Assembly: GCA_947177405.1 (NCBI GenBank)
Contig: CAMWUJ010000012.1
Location: forward strand, 1 to 50,726
DNA length: 50,726 nt
From: an uncultured Porphyromonadaceae bacterium
GTDB taxonomy: Bacteria; Bacteroidota; Bacteroidia; Bacteroidales; Muribaculaceae
Direction of reading: 5' to 3'
Numbering within the stretch: the stretch's first letter is position 1; each line of letters begins with the position of its first letter. Made by a program: the position numbers and the translations under genes. Shown in pieces: positions 34,957 through 45,974 of the stretch. The notes beneath the pieces are model-generated. The model did no database searches, had not been told where the DNA came from, and worked only from the letters and a program-made list of their open reading frames with translations.

Positions 34957-36315
34957 TTACTCTCCTTGATCCTGAGGCTCTTTGGGAAGAGTGAAATGCA
35001 GTAGTGCCCATCCGAGGATTCCGGCAAGAAGCGATCCGACAAGGATACCGAGTTTGGCATCGTTGAGAAGGAGCGACATCACAGGATCACCTCCTCCGAA
35101 GGAGAGGTTGGCGATGAAAAGAGATACCGTGAATCCTATACCTCCCAATAATGCTACTGAACCCAGACTCCACCATGTTGATCCCTCCGGAAGCTTCGAC
35201 CATTTAAGAGCTATGGCAAGAGCTGAAAATGTGAATATTCCCAAAAATTTACCGGCAATCAAGGCTACGATGATTGCAGGCGCAATCCCGTGGAAGAGCT
35301 GAGACACCTCCATATCCCCGAAATATATACCGGCGTTAGCGAAAGCAAAGATCGGGATGATCAGATAGTTCACCAAAGGATGAAGGGAATCCTCCATATC
35401 CTGCAAAGGAGATATCACTTTATCCGACGACGACTCTATCTCCTTGAGCCAGTTCATCTGGTCTTTGTTGAGTATTGTCCTGGAATTAAGGGCCTCATCA
35501 TCCTCATGAGCGAAGTATGATATATTCTTTCGGATATTCTGCACATATTTCTTAGGGGCATATACCGGCTTGGCGGGAACACAAAAAGCCACAAGTACTC
35601 CTGCGATAGTGGGATGAATACCGGCGTTGAGGAAGCAGAACCATACTCCCGCTCCTATTATAACATAGAAGAGTTTTGACTGGATACCGGCTTTTCCTCC
35701 CAAAAAGAGAACCAGAAGGCAGATGGCTGCATATATAAGCAGCATATAGTCAATATGGGAACTGTAGAAAATGGCTATCACAAGAATACCGCCTATATCA
35801 TCCACTACAGCGAGAGTGGTGAGAAATACTTTCAGACCGATCGGCACACGATTGCCAAGCATCCCGAGCACACCCAGGGAAAACGCTATATCGGTTGCCA
35901 TCGGTATTGCAGCGCCTCCTGCATAAGGTGTGCCTTTAGCCATGAGCCAATAGATAATAACCGGCACAGCCATACCCCCGATTGCGCCAACTATAGGAAG
36001 CAGAGCATTGCGGAAATCCGACAACTCCCCCACCAAAACCTCTCGTTTGATTTCCAATCCCACAGAGAAGAAGAAGAGGGCCATAAGCGCATCATTGATG
36101 AAGGCCATAATCGACATCGGCTCTCCATGATGGCTGAAAAGATTGAAACCTCCCACCTGTAGCGCAATCTGATGAGTCCAGAGGGAATTATATATATCGC
36201 GAGTAAAGGGCAGATTGACTATAAGAAGAGCCAAGGCGGTAGCGGCTATAAGCACGTTTCCACCATTGGCATAGTTCTTAATCGTTTTTCTGGCAGTGTA
36301 AAATACAGAAGCCAT
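34957..36315 (-). CDS. nhaA: Na+/H+ antiporter NhaA
   Basis: Inner-membrane sodium/proton exchanger for pH and salt homeostasis. 452 residues, longer than the roughly 390 of the E. coli protein. The extra length is mainly a hydrophilic insert (about 255-310) between membrane segments. The ion-binding aspartates are present: D142 in MATDIAFSLG and the pair D172-D173 in LAVVDDIGGIL. The early FFFSVGLEIKRE (about 81-92) and the late GGIGFTVSLFIANLSF are family hallmarks. No clear promoter was found upstream; it may be read from the peroxiredoxin gene 115 nt away or have a divergent one. Confidence 0.95.
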   Translation of the reverse strand: MASVFYTARKTIKNYANGGNVLIAATALALLIVNLPFTRDIYNSLWTHQIALQVGGFNLFSHHGEPMSIMAFINDALMALFFFSVGLEIKREVLVGELSDFRNALLPIVGAIGGMAVPVIIYWLMAKGTPYAGGAAIPMATDIAFSLGVLGMLGNRVPIGLKVFLTTLAVVDDIGGILVIAIFYSSHIDYMLLIYAAICLLVLFLGGKAGIQSKLFYVIIGAGVWFCFLNAGIHPTIAGVLVAFCVPAKPVYAPKKYVQNIRKNISYFAHEDDEALNSRTILNKDQMNWLKEIESSSDKVISPLQDMEDSLHPLVNYLIIPIFAFANAGIYFGDMEVSQLFHGIAPAIIVALIAGKFLGIFTFSALAIALKWSKLPEGSTWWSLGSVALLGGIGFTVSLFIANLSFGGGDPVMSLLLNDAKLGILVGSLLAGILGWALLHFTLPKEPQDQGE

Positions 36316-36371
36316 ATAGAAGTTATTTAAACTTATTTACGAATGTTAATATGCAGAGGGTAAGAATAATT

Positions 36372-36418
36372 AAAATGAAGAATTCAGCCATTTAATTATA
36401 AAGCTGATTCTCCATTTT
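36372..36418 (-). terminator. Probable terminator of the peroxiredoxin gene
   Basis: Imperfect arms AAAATGAAGAATTCAGC (36372-36388) and GCTGATTCTCCATTTT (36403-36418) pair with bulges. T-rich sequence follows on the minus strand. Confidence 0.45.
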
Positions 36419-36430
36419 AAATCTTAAATT

Positions 36431-36907
36431 TTACGCCGGATTAATTTCATCGCGACCGTCGAGCAGAGCGAAAAGCTGGGCGGAAGCTTCCTTAGTCTTA
36501 ACTTTTTCCACCTTATCGGTCACTTCTCCATTTTCATCGGTAACGAAGGTGGTGCGTACGATACCCATATATTTCCTTCCTGCCATTTTTTTCTCCTGCC
36601 ATACACCGGCAAGCTCACAAAGGGTGCCTTCGGTGTCTGAGACGAGCGGGAACTGAAGGCCGTTTTTCTCCGCAAAACGGCAATGGCTCTGGGCAGAGTC
36701 GCGGCTCACACCGATCACCTGGTAACCCATCTGATTGAAAATATCATAGTTGTCGCGGAAGTTGACAGCTTCCATTGTGCATCCGGGAGTGGAATCCTTA
36801 GGATAGAAATATATGATGAATTTCTTTCCTGGATAATTGGAAAGCTTTACCTCATTTCCATGATAATCCACACCTAACAGGTCGGGAAATTTGTCTCCAA
36901 TATTCAT
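36431..36907 (-). CDS. bcp: Thioredoxin-dependent peroxiredoxin, Bcp/PrxQ type
   Basis: Cytosolic peroxidase reducing hydrogen peroxide and organic peroxides. 158 residues, slightly longer than average. The peroxidatic Cys43 sits in YPKDSTPGCTMEA. The resolving Cys found five residues later in many Bcp proteins is replaced by Val48. Other cysteines are Cys76 (SAQSHCRFAEK) and Cys97 (GTLCELAG), so the enzyme is either a 1-Cys type or uses a distant partner. It is flanked by nhaA downstream and the lepA terminator upstream, so it has its own transcript. Confidence 0.92.
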   Translation of the reverse strand: MNIGDKFPDLLGVDYHGNEVKLSNYPGKKFIIYFYPKDSTPGCTMEAVNFRDNYDIFNQMGYQVIGVSRDSAQSHCRFAEKNGLQFPLVSDTEGTLCELAGVWQEKKMAGRKYMGIVRTTFVTDENGEVTDKVEKVKTKEASAQLFALLDGRDEINPA

Positions 36908-36993
36908 AGCATTTACAGTTTATAGGGATTCAATTATCGTATGAACGTTTTCTAATTTTAAATACGCTTATGATCGGTTATTGGTTCAATCTC

Positions 36994-37027
36994 AAATAAA
37001 AAACATCCCCTTCGCCAGGCGAAGGGG
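36994..37027 (-). terminator. Intrinsic terminator of lepA
   Basis: A perfect 9-bp stem CCCCTTCGC/GCGAAGGGG (37007-37015 with 37019-37027), a 3-nt loop, then a T-run on the minus strand (A-run at 36998-37003). Confidence 0.9.
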
Positions 37028-37045
37028 AAATATATCCATGACAAA

Positions 37046-38833
37046 TCAATCGAGTTTGAGCACGGCAAGGAACGCTTTCTGAGGCACCTCCACCGAACCG
37101 ATCTGCTTCATGCGCTTCTTTCCTGCTTTCTGTTTTTCGAGGAGCTTGCGTTTACGCGAGATATCACCACCATAACATTTGGCTGTCACATCTTTACGGA
37201 CAGCCTTGATAGTCTCACGCGCAATGATCTTGGCTCCGATGGCAGCCTGAATAGCGATGTCGAACTGCTGTCGCGGTATCAATTCCTTGAGTTTCTCGCA
37301 CATGCGCCGTCCGAACTTCACGGCATTCGCCTCATGTGTCAGAGTGGAAAGAGCATCCACACTCTCCCCATTGAGAAGAATATCGAGTTTCACAAGTTTT
37401 GACTCGCGGAAATCATGGATATGATAATCAAAAGATGCGTAACCCTTGGATATAGATTTAAGTTTATCATAAAAGTCGATAACAATCTCACCTAAAGGCA
37501 TATCGAAAGTGATCTCCATACGGTTGCCCGAAATATATTCCTGCTTCACGAGTTCTCCCCTCTTTCCGAGACAAAGGGTCATGATGGGACCGATATAATC
37601 AGCAGCGGTGATGACTGTGGCGCGGATATATGGCTCCTCAATGTGGTCGATAAGAGTAGCTTCGGGTAGTCCCGAAGGATTGTGAACCTCTGTCATGTTC
37701 CCCTTTTTGTCATATACACGATAGGAAACGTTTGGGACGGTAGTGATCACATCCATGTCGAATTCACGTCCGAGACGCTCCTGCACAATCTCCATGTGAA
37801 GCAATCCGAGGAAACCGCAGCGGAAACCGAAACCGAGGGCTGCCGACGACTCGGGCTGGAAAGTGAGTGAGGCATCGTTGAGCTGAAGCTTTTCAAGGGC
37901 TGCGCGGAGATTCTCGAAATCCTCGGTATCTATGGGATAAACGCCGGCAAACACCATAGGCTTCACCTCTTCGAATCCGGAGATGGCCTCGGAGCATGGA
38001 CGAGCCACATGGGTGATGGTGTCGCCCACCTTCACCTCACGGGAATTCTTGATACCGGAAATTATATATCCCACATTTCCTGCGGAAAGCTCCTTGCGGG
38101 GAGACATATCGAGCTTGAGTACTCCTATCTCATCAGCATGGTATTCCTTGCCGGTGGCCACGAATTTCACAAAGTCGTTTGTGCGAATCGTGCCGTTCAC
38201 AATCTTATAATAGGCGATGATTCCTCGAAAAGGATTGAATACGGAATCGAAAATCAGAGCCTGCAGAGGTGCCTCAGGATCTCCCTTTGGAGCGGGCACA
38301 CGCTTCACAATCGCCTCCAGAATCTCATCCATACCCATACCGGTCTTACCGCTGGCGCGGATTATCTCATCATAGTCACAACCAAGAAGATCCACAATCT
38401 GGTCGGCCACTTCATCGGGCTTGGCGCTGTCGAGGTCGCATTTATTGAGCACCGGAATAATCTCAAGGTCGTTATCGATGGCCATATAGAGGTTCGAGAT
38501 CGTCTGGGCCTGAATACCCTGGGATGCATCCACAATAAGAAGAGCACCCTCGCAGGCAGCAATCGAACGCGACACTTCGTAGGAGAAATCCACGTGTCCC
38601 GGAGTGTCGATAAGATTGAGAATATACTTCTCTCCCTCATGATCATATTCCATCTGTATGGCATGACTCTTTATGGTGATTCCGCGCTCACGCTCAAGAT
38701 CCATATCATCGAGCACCTGCGCTTCCATATCCTTGGCCGATACGGTATTGGTGCGTTCCAGAAGGCGGTCGGCCACGGTGGACTTTCCATGATCAATATG
38801 TGCTATTATGCAGAAGTTTCTGATATTTTTCAT
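37046..38833 (-). CDS. lepA: Elongation factor 4 (LepA)
   Basis: Ribosome-associated translational GTPase implicated in back-translocation and ribosome assembly. 595 residues, standard length. G1 AHIDHGKST (11-19), G3 DTPGHVDF and G4 NKCDLD are intact; the LepA-specific C-terminal domain ends in [20 protein letters not shown].. and [10 protein letters not shown] minus-strand -7 match TAATTTTG (38860-38867) lies about 27 nt before the start, inside one arm of the inverted-repeat element described separately; no -33 box at the standard spacing. Confidence 0.97.
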   Translation of the reverse strand: MKNIRNFCIIAHIDHGKSTVADRLLERTNTVSAKDMEAQVLDDMDLERERGITIKSHAIQMEYDHEGEKYILNLIDTPGHVDFSYEVSRSIAACEGALLIVDASQGIQAQTISNLYMAIDNDLEIIPVLNKCDLDSAKPDEVADQIVDLLGCDYDEIIRASGKTGMGMDEILEAIVKRVPAPKGDPEAPLQALIFDSVFNPFRGIIAYYKIVNGTIRTNDFVKFVATGKEYHADEIGVLKLDMSPRKELSAGNVGYIISGIKNSREVKVGDTITHVARPCSEAISGFEEVKPMVFAGVYPIDTEDFENLRAALEKLQLNDASLTFQPESSAALGFGFRCGFLGLLHMEIVQERLGREFDMDVITTVPNVSYRVYDKKGNMTEVHNPSGLPEATLIDHIEEPYIRATVITAADYIGPIMTLCLGKRGELVKQEYISGNRMEITFDMPLGEIVIDFYDKLKSISKGYASFDYHIHDFRESKLVKLDILLNGESVDALSTLTHEANAVKFGRRMCEKLKELIPRQQFDIAIQAAIGAKIIARETIKAVRKDVTAKCYGGDISRKRKLLEKQKAGKKRMKQIGSVEVPQKAFLAVLKLD

Positions 38834-38847
38834 TTGAATTTACTTTT

Positions 38848-39034
38848 CAAGTAAGTGTTCAAAATTAATTTATACCATATGCGAGCTTATTTTTTAGGCG
38901 ATTTTGACGCGGAGTGAAGGAGCATAGCGAGCTATGTGACTGAGCGACAAGACAAAAGCGCCAAAAAAGAAGCCGCAGATAGTATAAAAGATTTCATAAA
39001 CACTTACTATCGTTTAATTTTGAATACTTACTTG
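38848..39034. repeat. Nested inverted-repeat element between lepA and fumarase
   Basis: Outer inverted arms of 21 nt (38848-38868 and 39014-39034) match at 20 of 21 positions; both start or end with CAAGTAAGT/ACTTACTTG and carry a TAATTTTG promoter-like box facing outwards. Inside is a long imperfect hairpin (38871-38988): GTATA/TATAC ends, GCTT/AAGC, a poly-T/poly-A pair, GGCG.TTTTG against CAAAA.CGCC, and a central palindrome CATAGC-GA-GCTATG (38923-38936). It has no transposase and no plausible gene. It looks like a MITE-like or BIME-like unit, or a large transcriptional hairpin. Confidence 0.6.
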
Positions 39035-39066
39035 CTGCAAAATTAATCATTTTTTTTGATATGAAA

Positions 39067-39103
39067 GAGGCTGCGTCATGAATTGCACTCCAGACGCAGC
39101 CTC
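39067..39103 (-). terminator. Probable terminator of the fumarase gene
   Basis: A perfect 11-bp stem GAGGCTGCGTC/GACGCAGCCTC (39067-39077 with 39093-39103) with a 15-nt loop, 22 nt after the fumarase stop. The minus-strand T-tract is short (CTTTC), so termination strength is uncertain. Confidence 0.6.
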
Positions 39104-39125
39104 AGCAAGCTGTTATATTTCTATT

Positions 39126-40772
39126 TTATTTGCACGCATCCATCGGGCAGCGGGGCTTAATCTGCTTGAAGAAGTCGTTACCCTTATTATCCACGAGGAT
39201 AAATGCGGGGAAATCCTCTACATCAATTTTCCAGATAGCCTCCATGCCGAGTTCGGGATATTCGAGAAGCTCCACATTCTTGATGGAATTCTTTGCAAGG
39301 ATAGCTGCCGGACCACCTATCGAACCGAGATAGAAACCGCCATGCTTCTTACAAGCATCAGTCACCTGCTGGCTGCGGTTACCCTTGGCGATCATAACCA
39401 TAGATCCACCGGCTGCCTGGAACTGATCCACGTATGGATCCATACGTCCTGCAGTGGTCGGGCCGAATGATCCTGAAGGCATTCCCTCGGGCTTCTTGGC
39501 AGGACCCGCATAATAGATGGGATGATCCTTAAGATACTGAGGCATGGGCTCGCCGGCATCAAGACGCTCCTTGATCTTTGCATGGGCGATGTCGCGTCCC
39601 ACTATGATTGTGCCATTAAGCGACAGACGGGTGGAAACGGGATATTTGTCAAGAGTGGCGAGAATCTCTTCCATAGGCTGATTAAGATCGATCTTCACCA
39701 CTTCACCCTCACCTGCGTTGCGAAGTTCCTCCGGAATGAGTTCTCCGGGGAATTTATCAAGTTTCTCCACCCAAAGACCATCCTTATTTATCTTTGCTTT
39801 CACATTGCGGTCGGCAGAGCAGCTCACACCCATACCCACCGGACAGGAAGCACCATGTCGCGGCATACGGATCACACGGATATCATGGGCGAAATATTTT
39901 CCACCGAACTGGGCGCCGAGTCCGATATTATGGGCAGCCTCAAGAAGTTCTTTCTCAAGTTCCACATCGCGGAAGGCGTGTCCGTATTCATTGCCATGAG
40001 TGGGAAGATTATCATAATATTTCACAGATGCTTTCTTCACGGCGGCAAGGTTAGCCTCGGCAGAGGTGCCTCCGATAACGAATGCGATATGATAGGGAGG
40101 ACAAGCGGCTGTGCCGAGAGTCTTCATCTTCTCTATAAGGAAGGGGACAAGAGTTTTCTTGTTGAGAATAGCCTTTGTCTCTTGATAGAGATAGGTCTTA
40201 TTAGCCGAACCGCCACCTTTTGCCACAAAAAGGAAGTTATAATCCATTCCCTCGGTGGCATGAATCTCGATCTGTGCCGGGAGATTGCAACCTGTATTCA
40301 CCTCATCATACATAGTAAGAGGAGCATTCTGAGAATAACGGAGGTTGTTTTCGGTATAGGTCTTATATACACCCTCTGAAATTTTCTCCTCATCATCGCA
40401 ACCGGTCCATACCTGCTGGCCTTTGTAAGCCGAACAGATGGATGTGCCCGTATCCTGGCAGAAAGGAAGCACACCTTTGGCAGCCACCTCAGCATTGCGA
40501 AGCATGGTGAGAGCCACAAACTTATCGTTTTCAGAAGCCTCTGGATCGGCAAGAATCTTAGCCACCATTTCGTTATGCTCGCGGCGGAGCATGAACGAGC
40601 AGTTGTGGGAAGCCACATTGGCTATGACTGTGAGTGCCTCGGGATCTACCACAAGCATTTCGTGGCCGTTCCAGTTTTCTACTTTTACATAATCTTTGGT
40701 GATGAGCTCATACTCGGTGGTATCAGGTCCGAGCGGGAACATCTCCTGATAATGAAATGGTTTAGTTGCCAT
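39126..40772 (-). CDS. Class I (iron-sulfur) fumarate hydratase
   Basis: Interconverts fumarate and malate; in anaerobic Bacteroidota it feeds fumarate respiration and succinate production. 548 residues with both the alpha (N-terminal) and beta (C-terminal) parts of class I in one chain. Cluster cysteines include C105 in [10 protein letters not shown]162 in [10 protein letters not shown], and the one in [10 protein letters not shown] (about 318). The C-terminal [15 protein letters not shown] and GGPAAILAK are typical of the beta part. It is monocistronic, with a clear promoter upstream and a hairpin downstream. Oxygen-sensitive cluster chemistry fits an anaerobe. The symbol would be fumA or fumB, but the choice is arbitrary here. 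Confidence 0.95.
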   Translation of the reverse strand: MATKPFHYQEMFPLGPDTTEYELITKDYVKVENWNGHEMLVVDPEALTVIANVASHNCSFMLRREHNEMVAKILADPEASENDKFVALTMLRNAEVAAKGVLPFCQDTGTSICSAYKGQQVWTGCDDEEKISEGVYKTYTENNLRYSQNAPLTMYDEVNTGCNLPAQIEIHATEGMDYNFLFVAKGGGSANKTYLYQETKAILNKKTLVPFLIEKMKTLGTAACPPYHIAFVIGGTSAEANLAAVKKASVKYYDNLPTHGNEYGHAFRDVELEKELLEAAHNIGLGAQFGGKYFAHDIRVIRMPRHGASCPVGMGVSCSADRNVKAKINKDGLWVEKLDKFPGELIPEELRNAGEGEVVKIDLNQPMEEILATLDKYPVSTRLSLNGTIIVGRDIAHAKIKERLDAGEPMPQYLKDHPIYYAGPAKKPEGMPSGSFGPTTAGRMDPYVDQFQAAGGSMVMIAKGNRSQQVTDACKKHGGFYLGSIGGPAAILAKNSIKNVELLEYPELGMEAIWKIDVEDFPAFILVDNKGNDFFKQIKPRCPMDACK

Positions 40773-40809
40773 AAATGGATTATATTATTTCTTGTTTGTT
40801 CAGTTAGGG

Positions 40810-40841
40810 CAAATTTAGCCAATATTTCGCTAATGAGCAAA
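40810..40841 (-). promoter_or_regulatory. Fumarase promoter
   Basis: Minus-strand TTTG (40838-40841), exactly 20 nt, then TAAATTTG (40810-40817). The leader is about 30 nt. Confidence 0.75.
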
Positions 40842-40887
40842 TAAAAGTGAGTTTTAACAATTTTTAGACTGCATAAAATATCTCTTA

Positions 40888-40919
40888 TTTGCCGAACCCC
40901 CGATTTTTAACTAATTTTG
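40888..40919 (+). promoter_or_regulatory. Promoter of the amidase-GT2-DUF4922-MFS-tamL operon
   Basis: TTTG (40888-40891), exactly 20 nt, then TAATTTTG (40912-40919). It is divergent from the fumarase promoter, whose boxes lie 47 bp away. The leader is about 15 nt. Confidence 0.75.
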
Positions 40920-40941
40920 CAAGCCAAGAAACAGGAAAAAG

Positions 40942-43900
40942 ATGAAGTTACGCAGATTATCGTATATATTTTTAGCATCCGCAGCGGTGGCGACAACAGT
41001 AGATTATACCACAGGCCAAGCTGATGCGGCAAGAAAAAGATCAACCAACAGTTCGTCGGCAAAGACAGCTGCTGCCAATAAAAATGCAAATTCTAAAAAT
41101 AATTCCAAGAATAATTCCAAGAATAATTCCAATTCATCCAAAGCATCTTCCGGCAAATCAACTGCAGCAAAGAGCACCTCACGTCGTGCTTCAGCGCCGG
41201 CCGCTCCCAAAGAGACTGCACAGAACGACTCTCTTACCCTGGCGGTCAACGATGCCATCATGCGCTGGATACCCAAGGATATCAATCCGGGCGGACTGCG
41301 CGTGAACAGCGTAAAGCCCGACGACCGTTCGCGCACCGCGACCGTGAATCTCAACGAGAACTTCACCTATATGCCCGTGAACCGCAAGCTTATCGACGAC
41401 ATCACATCGCAGGTGAAGCATGCCCTCCCCGATTCTATCCGTAATTACAGGGTGAATCTCAATGTGGCAAACCGGGCATACAGTTCATATATCAACAGAA
41501 TAGATGTTCTTCCGGAAAAATACCGCAAGAACCCTCCTTTTGTCACTGAAGCCAACCCATCGGTGAATCCCTCGAAGGGTATGCCCAACGACATTGTTGC
41601 CATGTGGCCTTCACACGGCAGATATTACAAGACAGGTTCAGGAGGCTGGGCATGGCAGCGCGGTTTCCTCTTCCAGACTTTGGAAGATGTCTATACTATG
41701 GGATATATCTATCCCTTTGTGGTGCCGATGCTGGAGAATGCCGGTGCTTACGTGTTCCTTCCCCGCGAACGCGACACTAATCCTCACGAGGTGATAGTGG
41801 ATAATGATGTGAACGAGGGAGGCCAGATTTTCTCCCAACCATATTATAAGGAGAAAAACGGCAAATATCAATGGAGCACCGGTGAGCTTGACGGATTCAT
41901 CTACGACCTCAAGAATTTCCGGGATACCGAGAATCCTTTTGAAAACGGCACATACCGTCAGGTGCAGACCACACGCAATAACGGTCAGGCCTCTGTGGCA
42001 GGATGGTATGCAGATATTCCCAAAGACGGGGAGTATGCGGTATATGTAAGCTATAAGTCGCTTCCCAATTCCACTAAAGATGCCCGTTACACAGTGAATT
42101 ATTCCGGTGGTACAAAGGAATTTATCGTGAATCAGACCATGGGCGGAGGCACATGGATATATCTTGGCACTTTCCCCCTTGAGAAAGGTTACAGCGACAC
42201 GGAGCCGGTGGTGACCGTGACCAATATTTCAGGTGAGGAAGGAAAAATACTTACAGCCGACGCTGTAAAAATAGGTGGCGGCATGGGTAACATCGAGAGA
42301 AGCGACCGGCGCTCGGATGTATATTACGACCCGTCCACTCCGGAAGAGGATCTCGCTTATCAGGAGGCTCTCGATGATGAAGCCGACGACGAGGAACAGG
42401 GGGATGAGGATGAAGGAACCGACAACGCCTCCACTGCCATAAAAACCCAGACTTCAAAACCGGAGCGTCTCAAAAAGGGGGTTCCTCCGAAATTCTCCAC
42501 ATCAGGTATGCCACGCTGGGTGGAGGGATCGCGCAACTGGCTTCATTGGGCCGGCTTCCCCGAATCAGTCTATTCTCCTTTCCACGGAAAAGATGATTAT
42601 AAGGATGATTACACCGATCGCGGACATTGGGTTAATTATCTCGCCGGAGGATCGCGCGTTCTGCCAAACAAGCCGGGATTGAAAATTCCGGTAGATGTGT
42701 CGTTCGCTCTTCATTCCGATGCGGGTATCCGAAAGGATGACAGTTTTGTGGGAACTCTCGGAATATATTATACCAATGGTGGACGTTCTTACGAGGACGG
42801 CACGCCGCGTATGAATTCCCGAATACTCACAGATATGGTGATGCGTCAGATCACCAATGATATCCGGCAGGAGTATGAGCCAAACTGGACCCGTCGCCAG
42901 ATGTGGGACAAATCATATCTTGAGGCGCGTGTGCCTGAAGTGCCTGCAACTCTGATAGAGCTTATGAGCCATCAGAATTTCGCCGACATGATGTATGGTC
43001 TTGATCCTAATTTCCGCTTCACCGTGGGCCGATCTATCTATAAGAGTCTCGCCCGCTTCATCGCAGAGCGAAAGGGTCGCGAAGTGGTGATCCAACCATT
43101 GGCCGTAAAGGATTTTGCAATCAAGAAGAATGGACACAACAACTATCGTCTGAGCTGGGCACCCACTCCCGATCCTTTGGAAAAGACGGCGATGCCCGAC
43201 AAATATATCATTATGGAACGCATCGAGGGTGACCTCGGATTCCACAAGATCGGCGAAACTTCCTCCACTCATTATGATGTGAAGGTGAACGACAATAAAA
43301 TCCACAGTTTCCGTATTATAGCGGCCAATCAGGGTGGCCAATCTTTCCCATCCGAAACACTGGCACTGTGCGAGGGAACAAAGGATGCCAAGCCTGTGCT
43401 GATTGTCAACGGATTCACACGCCTCAGCGGCCCTGCCCAGGTGCGCAATTCAAGTCAGGCCGGTTTCAAGGCCGATGAGGAATTCGGTGTGCCATATATC
43501 AAGGATATCTCCTTCACGGGAACACAGAGGGAATTCCGCAGAAATGCAAGCAACCATGGGGCGAGCAACTCTGACTATGCCACAAAGGTGATAGCCGGAA
43601 ACACTTTTGATTATCCTGTGGTGCATGGTGATGCCATAGCTGAGACCGGTTATGGCTTCGTATCCTGCTCGGTAGGAGCTGTGGAGGCCGGTCACGTGAA
43701 GCTAACTGATTATAAATATGTTGACCTTATACTTGGAAAGCAGAAAACAACAGTGGTGGGTAACGGAAAGAGCGGTATCAACTATCGCACATTCCCTGTG
43801 GAACTTCAGAACGCAGTTAAGACTTTCCTCGACAAGGGTGGTAATCTGATAGTGAGCGGCCAGTATGTGGTGTCGGATCTTTTCGATTCCCGACAAACTA

Positions 43901-44448
43901 AAGCAGACCGTGACTTCGCCGAGAATGTATTGGGATTCATCACTTTGGCTGAGAAGGAGAATCGTCAGCGTGCGGATCAGATAGCGGCCGAGGCTGCCGC
44001 TGCGGCTGCCGAAGAGAATGATACTGATTCGGAAGAGGAATCAGGAGAGGAAAGTAACGGTCGCGAATATTCTGCAGCCCATCGTCCCGCTTCATATAGC
44101 AACGGAACGACTCATCATAATGCATCCAATTCTCATAATGCCTCCAATTCAAATACTTCATATACATCTGCAAGGAAGCCCGATGGACGACTCTTGACCG
44201 GAACAGGAAAGACAGTCCACTACAGCAACACTCTCAACGAAGATCTTTACATAGTGGAGAATCCCGACATCCTTGTACCGGTTAATCCGGCGAACGCTTC
44301 TCAAATCCTCACCTTCTCTTCAAATAAATTGGGAGCAGGGTATAAGACAAAAAGCGGAAAGGGAGAACTCACCGTGATCTCTGTGCCTATCGAGACTATG
44401 ACCGACCAAAGTGCCCGCGACAAAATTTTCTCCGATTTCCTTAAATAA
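40942..44448 (+). CDS. Large N-acetylmuramoyl-L-alanine amidase with an inserted golvesin-like domain
   Basis: 1168 residues, exported (hydrophobic N-terminus 1-20). A Ser/Asn/Lys-rich linker (about 33-92) follows. The Amidase_3 zinc-site residues can be picked out as H225 (MWPSHGRYY), E248 (FQTLEDVY), H591 (FALHSDAG), and a catalytic Glu at E673 ([10 protein letters not shown]). Between them (about 335-450) lies a golvesin/xanthan-lyase-like beta domain, so the catalytic fold is interrupted. After it come a fibronectin type III domain (about 708-800) and a C-terminal domain (about 815-1168) with an acidic stretch and a Ser/Asn/His linker; I do not recognise the rest. It should cleave the MurNAc-peptide amide bond in the periplasm. 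First gene of a five-gene run. The annotation 'xanthan lyase' sometimes given to this type is misleading. Confidence 0.75.
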   Translation: MKLRRLSYIFLASAAVATTVDYTTGQADAARKRSTNSSSAKTAAANKNANSKNNSKNNSKNNSNSSKASSGKSTAAKSTSRRASAPAAPKETAQNDSLTLAVNDAIMRWIPKDINPGGLRVNSVKPDDRSRTATVNLNENFTYMPVNRKLIDDITSQVKHALPDSIRNYRVNLNVANRAYSSYINRIDVLPEKYRKNPPFVTEANPSVNPSKGMPNDIVAMWPSHGRYYKTGSGGWAWQRGFLFQTLEDVYTMGYIYPFVVPMLENAGAYVFLPRERDTNPHEVIVDNDVNEGGQIFSQPYYKEKNGKYQWSTGELDGFIYDLKNFRDTENPFENGTYRQVQTTRNNGQASVAGWYADIPKDGEYAVYVSYKSLPNSTKDARYTVNYSGGTKEFIVNQTMGGGTWIYLGTFPLEKGYSDTEPVVTVTNISGEEGKILTADAVKIGGGMGNIERSDRRSDVYYDPSTPEEDLAYQEALDDEADDEEQGDEDEGTDNASTAIKTQTSKPERLKKGVPPKFSTSGMPRWVEGSRNWLHWAGFPESVYSPFHGKDDYKDDYTDRGHWVNYLAGGSRVLPNKPGLKIPVDVSFALHSDAGIRKDDSFVGTLGIYYTNGGRSYEDGTPRMNSRILTDMVMRQITNDIRQEYEPNWTRRQMWDKSYLEARVPEVPATLIELMSHQNFADMMYGLDPNFRFTVGRSIYKSLARFIAERKGREVVIQPLAVKDFAIKKNGHNNYRLSWAPTPDPLEKTAMPDKYIIMERIEGDLGFHKIGETSSTHYDVKVNDNKIHSFRIIAANQGGQSFPSETLALCEGTKDAKPVLIVNGFTRLSGPAQVRNSSQAGFKADEEFGVPYIKDISFTGTQREFRRNASNHGASNSDYATKVIAGNTFDYPVVHGDAIAETGYGFVSCSVGAVEAGHVKLTDYKYVDLILGKQKTTVVGNGKSGINYRTFPVELQNAVKTFLDKGGNLIVSGQYVVSDLFDSRQTKADRDFAENVLGFITLAEKENRQRADQIAAEAAAAAAEENDTDSEEESGEESNGREYSAAHRPASYSNGTTHHNASNSHNASNSNTSYTSARKPDGRLLTGTGKTVHYSNTLNEDLYIVENPDILVPVNPANASQILTFSSNKLGAGYKTKSGKGELTVISVPIETMTDQSARDKIFSDFLK
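41098..41133 (+). repeat. 12-bp in-frame tandem repeat in the amidase linker
   Basis: Three copies of AATAATTCCAAG (the last ending in T) encode the NNSK units of the linker (about residues 53-64). Such a tract is prone to length variation without frameshift. Confidence 0.85.
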
Positions 44449-44476
44449 TTATCACCAACCAAGCTTAATCCAACCG

Positions 44477-45934
44477 ATGAATATAATAAGATTCAAGAAT
44501 GTGAATGCCTTGAGAGAGGAGATTTTCAGAACTCCTCTTGAGCAATACGTGCTAATACAACTTGATGACCGTCCGATTAATCTTGACCCTATCTTTGCCA
44601 ACAGGGTTATCGACGTGGCATCCGAATTGGATTCGACACTGACCTATTGCTGGTTTCGTGAACGTCAGGCCGACGGCACTCTTCTCGATCACCCCGTGAA
44701 TGATTATCAGCCGGGGTCGGTGAGAGATGATTTCGATTTCGGTCCATTGGTATTGCTCAATACCGCCGATGTGCTTTCAGCCACCGAGCATTTCACTGAT
44801 AAGGAATCATCCATGCTTGATGGCGGTTGGTATGCCCTCCGTCTGAGAATGACAATCGGAAAAATGATATGCATGGTGCCCGAATATCTCTATACTGTCG
44901 AACGCCGTGACTATCGTAAGAGCGGAGAGAAACAGCACGATTATGTGGATCCACGCAACCGTGCCTATCAGATTGAGATGGAGCAGGTGCTCACCGATCA
45001 TCTCTCCATGATAGGAGGATTATGGCAACAGAAAACCGAAACCCTCAACTACGACGAACAGGAATTCCCGGTAGAGGCATCAGTGGTGATTCCGGTGAGA
45101 AACCGGGCCAAGACAATCATGGATGCTGTGAATTCCGCTCTTTCTCAGGAGACTTCATTTCCTTTCAATGTGATTGTCGTGGATAATGATTCCACCGACG
45201 GCACCCGTGAGCTTTTAGAGAATGTGGAGGATCCGCGTCTGAAGCTTATTAAGGTAAGTGAGGATGAGAAACTCGGTATCGGAGGATGCTGGAACCGCGC
45301 GCTCCTATCGGAGGATTGCGGAAGATTCGCGGTGCAGCTCGATTCCGACGACCTCTATAATTCGGTGACCGTGCTTCAGGCGATTGTCAATAAATTCAGG
45401 TCGGGAAATTACGGTATGGTGATAGGAAGCTACGCAATGATAGATTTTGATGGCAACCCACTTCCTCCGGGAATAATCTCGCATACCGAATGGACCGACG
45501 AGAATGGACCGAACAATGCGCTGCGCATAAACGGATTCGGAGCGCCGAGAGCATTTTTCACTCCTGTGGCAAGAAAATTCCTTTTCCCCAACGTGAGCTA
45601 TGGAGAGGATTATGCGATGGCCTTGCGTGTATGTCGCGATTACGGGGTGGGCCGTATCTTCCGCCCGCTATACCTCTGCCGCCGTTGGGACGGCAATTCA
45701 GATGCAGCACTTTCCATCGAAAAGGTGAACGCTCATAACAATTACAAGGATTGTCTGAGATCGTTTGAACTTATGGCTCGCGTGAGAGCTTCAATGGAGG
45801 AGGCCACCAAAGACGGAGGATTCCCTCTTCCTCCGGGTTTTCTTCCCGAAGATCTCTTCTCTCAATTGGGAGGAGATGACCACTTCACTGATTTCGGTGA
45901 TGATTATGAGGATGAAGAAGATGATGAATTCTAA
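44477..45934 (+). CDS. Family 2 glycosyltransferase
   Basis: 485 residues from the ATG at 44477; the frame stays open to 44411, but that would overlap the amidase gene by 38 nt, whereas this start leaves a 28-nt gap. An N-terminal domain of about 200 residues that I do not recognise is followed by a GT-A fold: [14 protein letters not shown] (about 199-212), [12 protein letters not shown] (about 235-246) and the metal-binding LDSDDLY (about 287-293). The C-terminus is very acidic ([11 protein letters not shown]). No membrane segment, so it is cytosolic. Donor and acceptor unknown; sharing an operon with an amidase suggests a cell-wall or envelope glycan, which is inference. Confidence 0.85.
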   Translation: MNIIRFKNVNALREEIFRTPLEQYVLIQLDDRPINLDPIFANRVIDVASELDSTLTYCWFRERQADGTLLDHPVNDYQPGSVRDDFDFGPLVLLNTADVLSATEHFTDKESSMLDGGWYALRLRMTIGKMICMVPEYLYTVERRDYRKSGEKQHDYVDPRNRAYQIEMEQVLTDHLSMIGGLWQQKTETLNYDEQEFPVEASVVIPVRNRAKTIMDAVNSALSQETSFPFNVIVVDNDSTDGTRELLENVEDPRLKLIKVSEDEKLGIGGCWNRALLSEDCGRFAVQLDSDDLYNSVTVLQAIVNKFRSGNYGMVIGSYAMIDFDGNPLPPGIISHTEWTDENGPNNALRINGFGAPRAFFTPVARKFLFPNVSYGEDYAMALRVCRDYGVGRIFRPLYLCRRWDGNSDAALSIEKVNAHNNYKDCLRSFELMARVRASMEEATKDGGFPLPPGFLPEDLFSQLGGDDHFTDFGDDYEDEEDDEF

Positions 45935-45974
45935 TTTATTGGATGGAGTCTTAATCTGTCAAAACGTCGTCAGG

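Noticed and set aside
38009..38854. 281-codon open frame on the plus strand
   Set aside because: It mirrors the conserved lepA gene in antisense and shows no family resemblance.
38848..39034. Insertion sequence
   Set aside because: The element is under 200 bp with no transposase reading frame; a MITE-like or regulatory repeat fits better.
39522..40379. 285-codon open frame on the plus strand
   Set aside because: Antisense shadow of the class I fumarase gene.
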